A stretch of DNA of 30,746 nt from an uncultured Oscillospiraceae bacterium. GTDB taxonomy: Bacteria > Bacillota > Clostridia > Oscillospirales > Oscillospiraceae. Where the stretch lies: NCBI GenBank assembly GCA_900756495.1, contig CAAEKI010000018.1, forward strand, positions 1-30,746, given 5' to 3'. A program made the position numbers and the translations under genes. Shown here one piece after another: positions 22,796 to 30,746 of this stretch (positions within the stretch are counted from its first letter, which is position 1; each line of letters opens with the position of its first letter). Below the pieces are notes generated by a model. That model saw only the letters and a list, made by a program, of their open reading frames with translations, was not told the DNA's origin and ran no database searches.

Positions 22796-24402
22796 GCCTG
22801 TTCCTCCAGTCCCTGCTGGCACTTTCCGATGAAGTCCAGAATCTGATGCTTCTTCAGCTTCATGGCGGCGGTGTTGACCACCAGCCGGGCCGACACGGGG
22901 GCCACGTCCTCAATGGGCACCAGGCCGTTCTCCCGCAGGGTGGCCCCGGTCTCCACAATATCCACGATAGCGTCAGCCAGATCCAGAATCGGGGCCAGCT
23001 CCACGCTGCCCTCAATCTTGATGATCTCCACGTCCATCCCCTTCTCCTCAAAGAAGCGGCGGGCCACATTGGGATACTTGGTGGCGATGCGGCGCGTCTT
23101 GTAGGTGCCATAAAAGTCGGCCCCCTCCTTTACCGCCAGGGCAAAGCGGCAGCGGCCGAAGCCCAGATCCAGCACCTCATAGAAGGGGCTCCCCTGCTCC
23201 AGGATCGTATCCTTGCCCACCACACCCAGATCGCACACCCCGTGCTCCACATAGGTAATGACGTCAGGCGCTTTGGCCAGCACCGCGTCCAGCGGATAAT
23301 TGGGCAGGGCGTGGACCAGACGGCGGCCGGGATTTTTGATGGGCGCACAGTCCAGGCCCACCCGTTCCAGCAGCTCCACCGTCTTGTCCTGGAGGCGCCC
23401 CTTGGTCAGGGCAATGCGCAGTCTTCCCTCCGACTCAGTCGATGTGCTCTGACAGTCGGCCAGGGCGTCCACGTCCACAGCAAATCCGATGGCGGGGGCC
23501 GGGCGGCCGAAAGCGCCCAACAGGTTGTCGTACCGCCCTCCGGAGAGCACGGGGGCGCCTGCTCCCTCCGCATAGCCCCGGAAGACCACCCCGGTATAGT
23601 AGTCAATCTGGTGTACCAGTCCCAAATCAAAGCGGACAAAGTCCCCGTACCCCGCCTCATCCAGCACCTGCCAGAGATCCCGCAGGTATGTCAGCTCAGG
23701 GCGGGTCCCCACCAGGGCCTCGGCCTCGTCCAGCACCTCTGCCCCGCCGAAGAGGTTGGAAAGCCGTGAGAGAAGCTGATAGGCCCGGGCGTCCTGGTAG
23801 GGCTCCAGCAGATCCTTCAGGGCCGCAAAGTGCTTGCCCTCAATGAGGCGGCGCAGGTTTTCCACGCCAGCCGCATCCATTTCCAGTTCATGGGCCAGAG
23901 CCTTGAACAGACCGGCGTGCCCCAGCTCCAGGTGGCAATTGGGGGAGATCTTCCGCAGGGCCTCTACCCCCAGGGAGATAACTTCCAGGTCGGCCTCCCG
24001 GTCCCCAGCCCCCAGAAGCTCAACGCCGCACTGGGCGATCTCACTGGAGCCCCCCTTGTGGGCCGCGCCGGAGCGGAAGACCGTCTCGTTATAGTAGAGC
24101 CGCTGCGGCAGAGGCACGGCTTTGAGCTTCGTCGCCGCCACCCGGGCGATGGGCGTGGTACAGTCGGGCCGCATAACCATAATCTTCCCCGACCGGTCCA
24201 CAATCTTCAGCATGGACTCCTGGGGGATGGGATTGCCGGACTGAATAAAGAGGTCGTAGAACTCCACTTCGGGAGTGGAGATCTCTGCAAACCCCCTGGT
24301 CTGAAAGAGGGCGGTAAGCTGGCTTTGCACCTGACGGCGGGCGCGGCACTCGGCAAAAAGTCTGTCCCTGGTGCCCTCAGGCGTATTGATGATGGTTTTC
24401 AC
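22792..24402 (-). CDS. hisZG: HisZ-HisG fusion: ATP phosphoribosyltransferase with its regulatory subunit
   Basis: This 536-residue single chain joins two normally separate proteins. Residues 1-315 are a HisZ-type, histidyl-tRNA-synthetase-like regulatory domain: MKTIINTPEGTRDRLF, MVMRPDCTTPIARVAA, RLYYNETVFR, IDYYTGVVFRGYAEG and SGGRYDNLLGAFG are visible, and the anticodon domain is absent. A short Ser/Thr/Glu-rich linker (about 317-326) leads to a short-form HisG at 327-536. That part has LRIALTKGRLQ, CDLGVVGKDTILE and the PRPP-binding ADAIVDIVETGATLRENG. The protein makes phosphoribosyl-ATP, the committed histidine step, and should be inhibited by histidine. The start is a GTG at 24402 with AAGGGGAGA upstream. 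Separate hisZ and hisG genes are the usual arrangement; here no stop or frameshift interrupts the frame. Confidence 0.94.
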   Translation of the reverse strand: MKTIINTPEGTRDRLFAECRARRQVQSQLTALFQTRGFAEISTPEVEFYDLFIQSGNPIPQESMLKIVDRSGKIMVMRPDCTTPIARVAATKLKAVPLPQRLYYNETVFRSGAAHKGGSSEIAQCGVELLGAGDREADLEVISLGVEALRKISPNCHLELGHAGLFKALAHELEMDAAGVENLRRLIEGKHFAALKDLLEPYQDARAYQLLSRLSNLFGGAEVLDEAEALVGTRPELTYLRDLWQVLDEAGYGDFVRFDLGLVHQIDYYTGVVFRGYAEGAGAPVLSGGRYDNLLGAFGRPAPAIGFAVDVDALADCQSTSTESEGRLRIALTKGRLQDKTVELLERVGLDCAPIKNPGRRLVHALPNYPLDAVLAKAPDVITYVEHGVCDLGVVGKDTILEQGSPFYEVLDLGFGRCRFALAVKEGADFYGTYKTRRIATKYPNVARRFFEEKGMDVEIIKIEGSVELAPILDLADAIVDIVETGATLRENGLVPIEDVAPVSARLVVNTAAMKLKKHQILDFIGKCQQGLEEQA

Positions 24403-24403
24403 T

Positions 24404-24414
24404 GGGGTCTCCCC
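24404..24414 (-). promoter_or_regulatory. Ribosome binding site of hisZG in a short hairpin
   Basis: On the minus strand GGGGAGACCCC can fold into a 4-bp GC stem with an AGA loop. It contains most of the Shine-Dalgarno sequence AAGGGGAGA before the GTG start. It might dampen translation of the first enzyme, but the stem is small. Confidence 0.35.
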
Positions 24415-24438
24415 TTCTCTTTATCACTTTACCACGCT

Positions 24439-24467
24439 ACTATACTATATTCTCGTGCTGCTGTCAA
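24439..24467 (-). promoter_or_regulatory. Promoter of the his operon
   Basis: On the minus strand a consensus TTGACA -35 box (24462-24467) and a TATAGT -10 box (24439-24444) are 17 bases apart. Transcription should start near 24432, leaving a leader of about 30 bases. That is too short for an attenuator or T-box, and no T-box motif was found in the gap. Confidence 0.85.
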
Positions 24468-24510
24468 GGGCGGCGGTACGGGAAAACAGATGCAGGTGAA
24501 CTGAACTTCG

Positions 24511-24614
24511 TCCGCCTGCGGAGGAACGCTGCAAAACAGCGCTGGAATCTGCGGCGCCGCGGATTTGAGCTGCAGGTTCTCAAATGCGCGCTGCCTGCCG
24601 CAGCGCGCATTTGA
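24511..24614. repeat. Cluster of four hairpins upstream of the his promoter
   Basis: Four inverted repeats stand in a row in the 225-base gap. The strongest is a perfect 15-bp stem, 24580-24594 with 24600-24614, around a 5-base loop. A 10-bp GC-rich palindrome with one T-G pair lies at 24546-24565. Smaller stems lie at 24527-24541 and 24511-24522. The first hairpin follows the SLH-peptidase stop by 13 bases on the minus strand, but no U run follows. It may be a terminator, a structured RNA or a small repeat element. The rest of the gap holds the his promoter. Confidence 0.6.
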
Positions 24615-24627
24615 ATCAAAGTCTTTT

Positions 24628-26901
24628 CTATTCAGCCAGACAGCGGGCAAGCATAACGGCGGCCTCGGCCCGGCTGGCGGCTCCGGACGGATCCAGCCGT
24701 TCTCCCGGCTTTCCGGTGAGAACGCCCTCTTCCACCGCCCAGGCCACCGCGTCGGCCGCCCACTGTGAGACTTCGCTGCTGTCAACATAGGCGTCCAGTA
24801 CTGTGCTGCTTCCCTCCGCCAGCGAAGGCGTACCGGCAAAGCGGTAGAGCATAGCGGCAAATTGTTCCCGGGTCATGGGGGCGTCCGGGTCAAAGCCCGA
24901 GCCTGTTCCCGAGGCCACTCCGGAGGAGGCCGCCCAGTTCACCGCCGTCTCGTACCAAGCTCCGGCGGCTATATCGGCAAAGTCCGTCCGTGCCGGCGCC
25001 TCTGGCGTACCCGCCAGCCGCCACAGCGTGGTAACCAGAGCCGCCCGGGTCATGGGGCCGTCAGGCAGGAAATTCCCGGCCTGATCTCCCTGAAAGAGGC
25101 CGCAGGCCGCGCAGAGGTAGGCATCATCGGCCGCCCAGTGTCCCTCCAGATCGGAGAATGCGGGCAAATCATAGATCTCCCGGTTGGCGTAGTCTCTCAG
25201 ATCTCCGGCAATGGCGGTCACCGCGCCCTCCAGGAAGACGTCGGAGAATCCGGCTGCCTCTACGGCCGCCCGGTATCCCTCCACATTGGTCTGGGCCGCC
25301 AGCGCGAGGTAGGCATCTGCAGCGGCGGGAAAATTCTCTGCAGCACGCGTCAGGATCTCCAACGCAGTGAGCGCAGAGGTGGCATAGCTGATGTAGTAGA
25401 AGGGGCTCTCAAAGGTGTGGGATACCTGCACCCAGTTGTATGCCTCGTCGCTGTCCGCGCCGTAGATATAGCCATACTCCTCAGAGAGACTGCGGAACAG
25501 CCGGTTCATTTCGGATACCGTCATGTCTCCGTCCGCGTAAACCGCCTGCTGGAACTCGTCGTAAAGACAGCCGTCTGTAATCGCATAGACGAGATCCCCC
25601 ACCACAGCGGCGCGATAGGCGTCTCCCCCCGCCTCCCCGGCCAGATCGTCGGCAAAGGCCAGGAAGAGCGTCTCCAGCCCCTGGGAGTGGATCTCAGAGA
25701 CGTCGTAGCACCGGGATGCGCCGCTGAAATTCAGGCAGAAATGGGCGTAATGCCCAAATTCGTGGATCAATGTTTTGACATCGTAGTAATTTCCATAGGG
25801 GGCGTTAAACAGATAGGCCGAGGAAAAAACCGGCAGCTCTGTAGTGAACCCCACATCCAGCTTAGTCTCCAGCGGGCCGATATCACACAGGTTGTTTTCA
25901 CGCATGTAGTCAAAAACTTCGGCATATTCACTGGAAATTTCGCCCACATAGGGTTCCACCGCATCCAGCATCTCGTCCTGTGTCTGGTCCTCAAGACCGG
26001 TGAGAAGCGCGGCGCTCAAGGCCGCGTTGTAGAACCCCGGGACGGCGAGATCCCGCTCCAGCGGGACAATCTCAGCCTTTACCGCCTCAAAAAGTACAGC
26101 GGCGTCTTCCGGCGTGTAATCCCGGCCGTATACCTCCGCATAGGCATAGTCTGTGTAGTTATCATAGCCTTTGGAAAGGGCGTATTCATTGCGCAGCGCA
26201 ACAAGCTCGGCAAAAATAACGGCGGCGGCCTCGTTTCTGGCCTGAGCGATGGCCAGCTCTGCTGCCAACGCCTCCTCCTCGCTCAGCGACTCATCCTCCT
26301 GCAGGGACGCCTCGGTCCAGGTCCTGCCCCCCAGCTCTGTCTCATAGACCTGGGTGACCGCTGTCCAGTATGCGTCCACCAGCTCGCTCTCCCGCTCCAG
26401 CAGCGCCAGCTGCTCCGGGGTATCCGGCTTCACGGCCAGCAGGCTGACCGCTTCTCTCACCCCCAGCTCGCGGGTGAGAACGGGGCCGTATTCGCTGTTG
26501 TTCAGTACCTCCTGGTATCCGGAGAGCCAGCTGTTATAGGCCTGGTTGATCGCTGCGTTCCACTTCACATAGTCCTCCGCACAGGAGGCGGGATCCCGGT
26601 AGTAATCCAGCATGCAGAAGGTATAGGAGTTGTACATCAGCTGATAGGTCATCGTCAGCTCTGCACAGAGATACAGGACCTTCTCCTCATTTCCCTGCTT
26701 TTTGAGCGCGGCAGAGAGGCTTTCGAGGATACGATCCAGTTCCGCCGTATCCGCCGGTTCCCAGTCTTGTGCCTGGGCGGGCACCGGATCGGGAAACTCG
26801 GAAAAGAATTCCGTCTCCCGCGCCTGGGCTGCGGGCAGCAGGAGGGTAAAGACCAGCGACAGGGTCAGAACCAGTGCGGCAGGGCGTCTGAAATGCTTCA
26901 T
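24628..26901 (-). CDS. Secreted M3-type metallopeptidase with C-terminal SLH repeats
   Basis: This 757-residue protein has a signal peptide MKHFRRPAALVLTLSLVF with a likely cleavage after AQA near residue 27. A peptidase region of about 540 residues follows. The zinc motif HEFGH lies at residues 380-384, and Glu403 in VSEIHSQGLE is the probable third ligand. The context LIHEFGHYAHF is typical of the M3 oligopeptidase family. The His384-Glu403 distance is shorter than I recall for that family, so it may be a divergent branch. From about residue 580 three SLH-type units follow (FSDLEGHWAADDAYLCAACG; FADIAAGAWYETAVNWA; YVDSSEVSQWAADAVAWA). M3 enzymes are usually cytoplasmic, so this secreted, wall-anchored form is notable. 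It lies 66 bases after polC and could share its transcript. Confidence 0.88.
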   Translation of the reverse strand: MKHFRRPAALVLTLSLVFTLLLPAAQARETEFFSEFPDPVPAQAQDWEPADTAELDRILESLSAALKKQGNEEKVLYLCAELTMTYQLMYNSYTFCMLDYYRDPASCAEDYVKWNAAINQAYNSWLSGYQEVLNNSEYGPVLTRELGVREAVSLLAVKPDTPEQLALLERESELVDAYWTAVTQVYETELGGRTWTEASLQEDESLSEEEALAAELAIAQARNEAAAVIFAELVALRNEYALSKGYDNYTDYAYAEVYGRDYTPEDAAVLFEAVKAEIVPLERDLAVPGFYNAALSAALLTGLEDQTQDEMLDAVEPYVGEISSEYAEVFDYMRENNLCDIGPLETKLDVGFTTELPVFSSAYLFNAPYGNYYDVKTLIHEFGHYAHFCLNFSGASRCYDVSEIHSQGLETLFLAFADDLAGEAGGDAYRAAVVGDLVYAITDGCLYDEFQQAVYADGDMTVSEMNRLFRSLSEEYGYIYGADSDEAYNWVQVSHTFESPFYYISYATSALTALEILTRAAENFPAAADAYLALAAQTNVEGYRAAVEAAGFSDVFLEGAVTAIAGDLRDYANREIYDLPAFSDLEGHWAADDAYLCAACGLFQGDQAGNFLPDGPMTRAALVTTLWRLAGTPEAPARTDFADIAAGAWYETAVNWAASSGVASGTGSGFDPDAPMTREQFAAMLYRFAGTPSLAEGSSTVLDAYVDSSEVSQWAADAVAWAVEEGVLTGKPGERLDPSGAASRAEAAVMLARCLAE

Positions 26902-26967
26902 GAAAACCTCTCTTTCTAATGGTCGGGGTGAGTAGGGATGGTTGTGGTCCTGGTGCCTGTCCGCAGG

Positions 26968-29900
26968 CTAAAACAGCGTAATCTGGCTGGTATCCGGCAG
27001 GCCGTCCAAGGCTCCGGCGGCCTTGAGCTGCTCAATATGGGTCTTGGATACCTTGGGACAGGCCGCTGAGAACTCCTCGATGGAGATAAACCGCTTTCCC
27101 TCCCGCTGTTCCAGAATCGACCAGGCCGCCGTCTCGCCCAGCCCCGGGATGGAGGTAAAGGGCGGGGTCAGCGCCTTGGCGCTCTCGTCCACCAGAAAAT
27201 GGACGGCATGAGACTGATAGAGATCCACATGGTGGAAGGTAAAGCCCCGCAGGTAAAATTCATAGACAACCTCCAGGGTGGTCAGCATATCCTGCTCTAC
27301 GGCGCTGGCCTCCTTGTCCTTCGCGATGATCTCCTTCATCTTCTTCTGGCAGGTCTCCATTCCACGGCACATACAGGTCTCGTCAAAGGCCTTGGCCCGA
27401 ATGGAGAAGTATGCGGCATAAAAGGCCAGCGGCCGGTGGACCTTGAACCAGGCGATGCGGAAGGCCATCATTACGTAAGCCACGGCATGGGCCTTGGGGA
27501 ACAGATACTTGATCTTCTTGCAGGACTCAATATACCAGTCGGGCACACCGGCCGCCTTCATCTCCTCCTCAGCGCCCTCCGGGAGTCCCCTGCCCTTTCG
27601 GACGGCCTCCATAATTTTGAAGGCCCGCTTTTCATTCATGCCGCAGGCGATCAGGTAGATCATGATATCGTCGCGGCAGCCGATGGCCTGCCCGACCGGG
27701 ATCCCCTGGTTGACGATAAGGTCCTTGGCGTTGCCAAGCCACACGTCGGTGCCGTGGGAGAAGCCGGAGAGGCGGATCAGGATGTCGAATTCATGGGGCT
27801 GGGTGTCCATGAGCATACCCCGGGTAAACTTTGTGTTGAACTCGGGGATGGCCACGGCTCCAGTGGGCCCCAACACCTTATCATCCACATAACCCAGCAC
27901 CTCGGAGGAGGTAAAGATGGACATGGTGTCCTTATCATCCAGAGGGATCTCGCGGGCGTTGACCCCGGTCAAATCCTCCAGCATACGGATCATGGACGGG
28001 TCGTCGTGTCCCAGGATATCCAGCTTCAGCAGGTTGGACTCCATGGAGTGATATTCAAAGTGAGTGGTAATGATGTCGGTGCCCGTGTCGTCCGCAGGGT
28101 GCTGCACGGGGCAGAAGTCGTAGATCTCCCGGTTTTGCGGAATGACTACCATTCCGCCGGGGTGCTGCCCTGTGGTCCGCTTGACGCCGGTGCAGCCCTG
28201 GGCCAGCCGGTTCTCCTCTGCCCGCGGCACCCGGAGGGCGCGCTCGTCCAGATATTTTTTCACATAGCCGAAGGCGGTCTTTTCGGCCACCGTACCAATG
28301 GTCCCCGCCCGGAAGACGTGGGTCTGCCCAAAGAGCTCAAAGGTATAGCGGTGGGCATTTGCCTGGTACTCTCCCGAAAAGTTCAGGTCGATATCCGGCA
28401 CTTTATCTCCTCCAAACCCCAGGAACGTCTCAAAGGGGATATTGAAGCCGTCCTTGGCATAGGGGGTTCCGCAGACCGGGCAGTCCATGTCGGGCATATC
28501 GGCCCCGCAGCCATAGTGGTGCTCGGGGTCCTTGGCATAGTCAAAGTCCGTGTGCTTGCATTTGGGACAGCGGTAGTGCGGCGGCAGGGAGTTGACCTCG
28601 GTAATGCCAGACATGAAAGCCACCAGCGAGGATCCCACACTGCCCCGGGACCCCACCAGATATCCGTGGGCCAGGGAGTCCTGCACCAGCTTCTGCGCAG
28701 ACATATAGATTACATCATATTTGCAGTTGATGATGTCTCCCAGCTCCGTGTTGATGCGGTCCACAACAATCTGGGGCGGATTCTCGCCGTAAAGGTCTTT
28801 TGCTTTCCCCCAAACCAGCCGCTTGAGCTCTCCATCCGAGTCCTCCAGCTTTGGCGCAAAGAGTCCCTTGGGCAGAGGCAGCACGGTCTCGCACCAGTCC
28901 GCCACCAGGTTGGTGTTGCGCACCACCACCTCATAGGCGGTCTTCTTTCCCAAATAGGAGAACTCCTCCAGCATCTCGCCGGTGGTCTTGAAGTAGATGG
29001 GCAGAGGCGAGTCGGCGTCCTCAAAGCCTTTGGATGCCAGAAGGATGTGGCGGTAGATCTCGTCCTCCGGGTCCAGGAAATGTACGTCTCCTGTGGCGCA
29101 GACCGGCTTGTCCAGCGCGCGCCCCAGCTCTACGATGGTGCGGTTGAAGTCCTTCAACTCTTCCTCACTGCGCACAATCCCCTTGCGGAGCATAAAGGCA
29201 TTGTTGCACAGGGGCTGGATCTCCAGGAAGTCGTACCAGGAGGCAATCCGCTTGAGCTCATCGAAGTCCTTATGCTTCACCACCGCCTCAAAGAGCTCCC
29301 CCGCCTCACAGGCCGACCCCAGGATGAGGCCCTCCCGGTTCTGGTTGATGACGCTCTTGGGCATGATGGGGTAGCGCTTGAAATGCTCCAGATGGGACAG
29401 CGAGATCAGCTTGTAGAGATTGCGCAGTCCCAGCTGATTCTTGGCCAGGACAATCAGGTGTTTGGGCTGGCGGCGGGCCTTGCCTCCCCCCCGCAGCTTG
29501 GTCATGGCGGGATTGATCTCCTCCATGCTGCGAATCCCCTGGTCCTCCAGCATTTTAAAGAAGGGCTGGAGCATGTAGGCCACCACGCCTGCGTCGTCGC
29601 TGGCCCGATGGTGGTTGAAGGCGGGGAGATTCAGGTGATTGGCCACAATGTCCAGCTTGTACTTTCCCAGGTCGGGCAGCAGGTTTTGGGCCAGGATCAG
29701 GGTGTCCAGCGAGGGATTGCGGAACGGCCGGCCCATTCTCTGGCACCCCTCGGCAATAAATCCCATATCAAATTCGGCGTTGTGGGCGGCCAGCAGACGA
29801 TCCCCGGCAAAATCCAGGAACGCAGCGATGGCCTCGGCCTGGGAGGGGGCGCCGCGCAGCATGTCGTCGGTAATGCCGGTGAGCTCCACAATCTCCCTGT

Positions 29901-30746
29901 CCAGAGGACGGCCTGGATTTGCAAAGGTATTGAAGGTCTCCGCTATCTGGCCGTTGCGCAGGATGACGGCGCCGATTTCCGTGATTACGTCCCTGCGCTT
30001 GTCCAGGCCGGTGGTCTCAATATCAAAACAGACGATTTCCTGCTGAAAACCGCCCCGCGCATCCCCGTGAATGACCACCCTGTCGTCCACATCGTTGATA
30101 AAATAGGCCTCCACGCCGTAGAGTATTTTGATGTTCTTGGCCGAATGCCATGCGTCCGGAAAGGCCTGGGCCACGCCGTGGTCGGTAATGGCAATGGCCC
30201 TGTGGCCCCATGCCTCGGCCCGCTTGACCACGTTGGCGTCAGGGCCCGCCTTGGGGCTGACAACCGTGAGGGCGTCCATAGACGACATGGTGGTATGCAG
30301 ATGGAGCTCCACCCGCTTCTCAGGCGCGTCGTCCTGCTTGGGCTCCTTTTTGCCCTCCATGACGGCGTAGGGCTCCAGCACCATGTCGCCGGAAAAGCGG
30401 TCGATGTTCAGCTTTCCCTGAATCAGAAGATGCTGGCCCTTTTTGACCCCATCCACAATGGGCTTGCCCTCATCCCCCGGGAAGAATTTACTGACCCGGA
30501 TGGATCCGGTATGGTCGGTGACGTCGAAGGAGACCACCCAGGCCCCCCGCTTTTTCAGTTCCCTGTGGTCGACGAAGAAGACGTCCCCCTCCACCACCAC
30601 CGTCCCCATATCCAGGTCCAGGGTGCTCATGGGTACAGGCTCATTTTTGATCTCGTGCTTTCCGTAGATCATCCGGCCGTGTCCCCCGCTCCCCTTCTTC
30701 GGCTCTGAGGGCTTGACGCGCTTCAGCTTTTGCAGCGCCTCCCTCC
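26968..30746 (-). CDS. polC: DNA polymerase III alpha subunit PolC, 5' end cut by window edge
   Basis: This is the Gram-positive replicative polymerase with a built-in proofreading exonuclease. The frame is open to the right edge (codons up to about 30744), so the N-terminal 200 or so residues are missing; the Met at 30672 is internal. Numbering from that Met, an OB-fold (GTVVVEGDVFFVDHREL) comes first. The first half of the PHP domain (ELHLHTTMSSMDA, AIAITDHGVAQ) is followed by the inserted exonuclease (CFDIETTGLD, AAHNAEFDMGF, HRASDDAG) and then the rest of PHP. The polymerase follows with GSRGSVGSSLVAFMSGI, a zinc knuckle (CPKC ... CPVCG) and the catalytic PDIDLNFSGEYQ. The C-terminus ends DTSQITLF. 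It is much longer than DnaE. No damage is seen. Confidence 0.97.
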   Translation of the reverse strand, partial: REALQKLKRVKPSEPKKGSGGHGRMIYGKHEIKNEPVPMSTLDLDMGTVVVEGDVFFVDHRELKKRGAWVVSFDVTDHTGSIRVSKFFPGDEGKPIVDGVKKGQHLLIQGKLNIDRFSGDMVLEPYAVMEGKKEPKQDDAPEKRVELHLHTTMSSMDALTVVSPKAGPDANVVKRAEAWGHRAIAITDHGVAQAFPDAWHSAKNIKILYGVEAYFINDVDDRVVIHGDARGGFQQEIVCFDIETTGLDKRRDVITEIGAVILRNGQIAETFNTFANPGRPLDREIVELTGITDDMLRGAPSQAEAIAAFLDFAGDRLLAAHNAEFDMGFIAEGCQRMGRPFRNPSLDTLILAQNLLPDLGKYKLDIVANHLNLPAFNHHRASDDAGVVAYMLQPFFKMLEDQGIRSMEEINPAMTKLRGGGKARRQPKHLIVLAKNQLGLRNLYKLISLSHLEHFKRYPIMPKSVINQNREGLILGSACEAGELFEAVVKHKDFDELKRIASWYDFLEIQPLCNNAFMLRKGIVRSEEELKDFNRTIVELGRALDKPVCATGDVHFLDPEDEIYRHILLASKGFEDADSPLPIYFKTTGEMLEEFSYLGKKTAYEVVVRNTNLVADWCETVLPLPKGLFAPKLEDSDGELKRLVWGKAKDLYGENPPQIVVDRINTELGDIINCKYDVIYMSAQKLVQDSLAHGYLVGSRGSVGSSLVAFMSGITEVNSLPPHYRCPKCKHTDFDYAKDPEHHYGCGADMPDMDCPVCGTPYAKDGFNIPFETFLGFGGDKVPDIDLNFSGEYQANAHRYTFELFGQTHVFRAGTIGTVAEKTAFGYVKKYLDERALRVPRAEENRLAQGCTGVKRTTGQHPGGMVVIPQNREIYDFCPVQHPADDTGTDIITTHFEYHSMESNLLKLDILGHDDPSMIRMLEDLTGVNAREIPLDDKDTMSIFTSSEVLGYVDDKVLGPTGAVAIPEFNTKFTRGMLMDTQPHEFDILIRLSGFSHGTDVWLGNAKDLIVNQGIPVGQAIGCRDDIMIYLIACGMNEKRAFKIMEAVRKGRGLPEGAEEEMKAAGVPDWYIESCKKIKYLFPKAHAVAYVMMAFRIAWFKVHRPLAFYAAYFSIRAKAFDETCMCRGMETCQKKMKEIIAKDKEASAVEQDMLTTLEVVYEFYLRGFTFHHVDLYQSHAVHFLVDESAKALTPPFTSIPGLGETAAWSILEQREGKRFISIEEFSAACPKVSKTHIEQLKAAGALDGLPDTSQITLF

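Noticed and set aside
24403..24627. T-box or histidine attenuator upstream of the his operon
   Set aside because: No T-box consensus (GGUGGNACCGCG) is present on the minus strand, and the predicted transcript starts only about 30 bases before the GTG.
24862..26919. A 685-codon plus-strand frame opposite the SLH peptidase
   Set aside because: The minus-strand frame has a signal peptide, a zinc motif and SLH units. The plus-strand translation shows no domain and no convincing start site.
26954..26967. Hairpin GCCTG/CAGGC just after polC as a terminator
   Set aside because: The stem has only 5 bp, touches the stop codon and has no U run, so it is unlikely to stop transcription before the peptidase gene.
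27199..30708. A 1169-codon open frame on the plus strand opposite polC
   Set aside because: It is an antisense shadow of polC, produced by GC-rich codon bias. The translation is low-complexity, rich in His, Gly, Val and Gln, with no recognisable domain, while the minus-strand frame is an obvious PolC.

Overview
The window looks like chromosomal DNA of a GC-rich member of the Bacillota, class Clostridia. It could be a gut Oscillospiraceae relative of the Flavonifractor or Intestinimonas kind, but that placement is inference. The supporting features are a Gram-positive PolC replicative polymerase, a PyrD/PyrK type 1B dihydroorotate dehydrogenase, a HisZ-dependent short-form HisG, and two exported proteins with S-layer homology (SLH) repeats. 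I see no phage genes, insertion sequences, CRISPR arrays, rRNA or tRNA. Almost every base is coding and no gene-free gap exceeds 300 bases.

Region 1 (54-5051, minus strand) is a pyrimidine operon in the order pyrC, pyrF, a 54-residue CxxC protein, pyrK, pyrD and a histidine phosphatase. It starts from a good sigma-A-type promoter and has a strong hairpin in its short leader. A 58-residue membrane protein is divergently encoded at 5129-5305.

Region 2 (5342-15624) is a self-contained uptake and catabolism cassette. On the minus strand it encodes a nucleoside hydrolase, a lipoprotein solute-binding protein, two permeases, two different MalK-like ATPases and a ribokinase. A membrane-bound AraC-type regulator is divergent on the plus strand. 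The enzyme pair suggests import of a ribonucleoside or ribose-containing compound, its cleavage, and phosphorylation of the ribose. The transporter is of the carbohydrate CUT1 type, not the usual nucleoside type. Two related hairpin terminators stand at the two ends of the cassette.

Region 3 (15636-26901, minus strand) is a compact histidine operon in the order hisZ-hisG fusion, hisD, hisB, hisH, hisA, a P-loop kinase, hisF, hisI, hisE. It lies between two secreted SLH-anchored proteins, a GHL10-type glycoside hydrolase and an M3-type metallopeptidase. hisC and a histidinol-phosphatase gene are absent here. The his promoter is close to consensus and has a very short leader without a T-box. 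Upstream lies a cluster of four hairpins.

Region 4 (26968 to the right edge, minus strand) is polC, cut at its 5' end by the window.

The most unusual items are the CUT1 transporter combined with nucleoside hydrolase and ribokinase, the HisZ-HisG fusion, the kinase embedded in the his operon, and the hairpins in several gene junctions. Start codons were re-chosen for many genes using ribosome binding sites and overlaps. No database search was possible, so family names rest on motif recognition.
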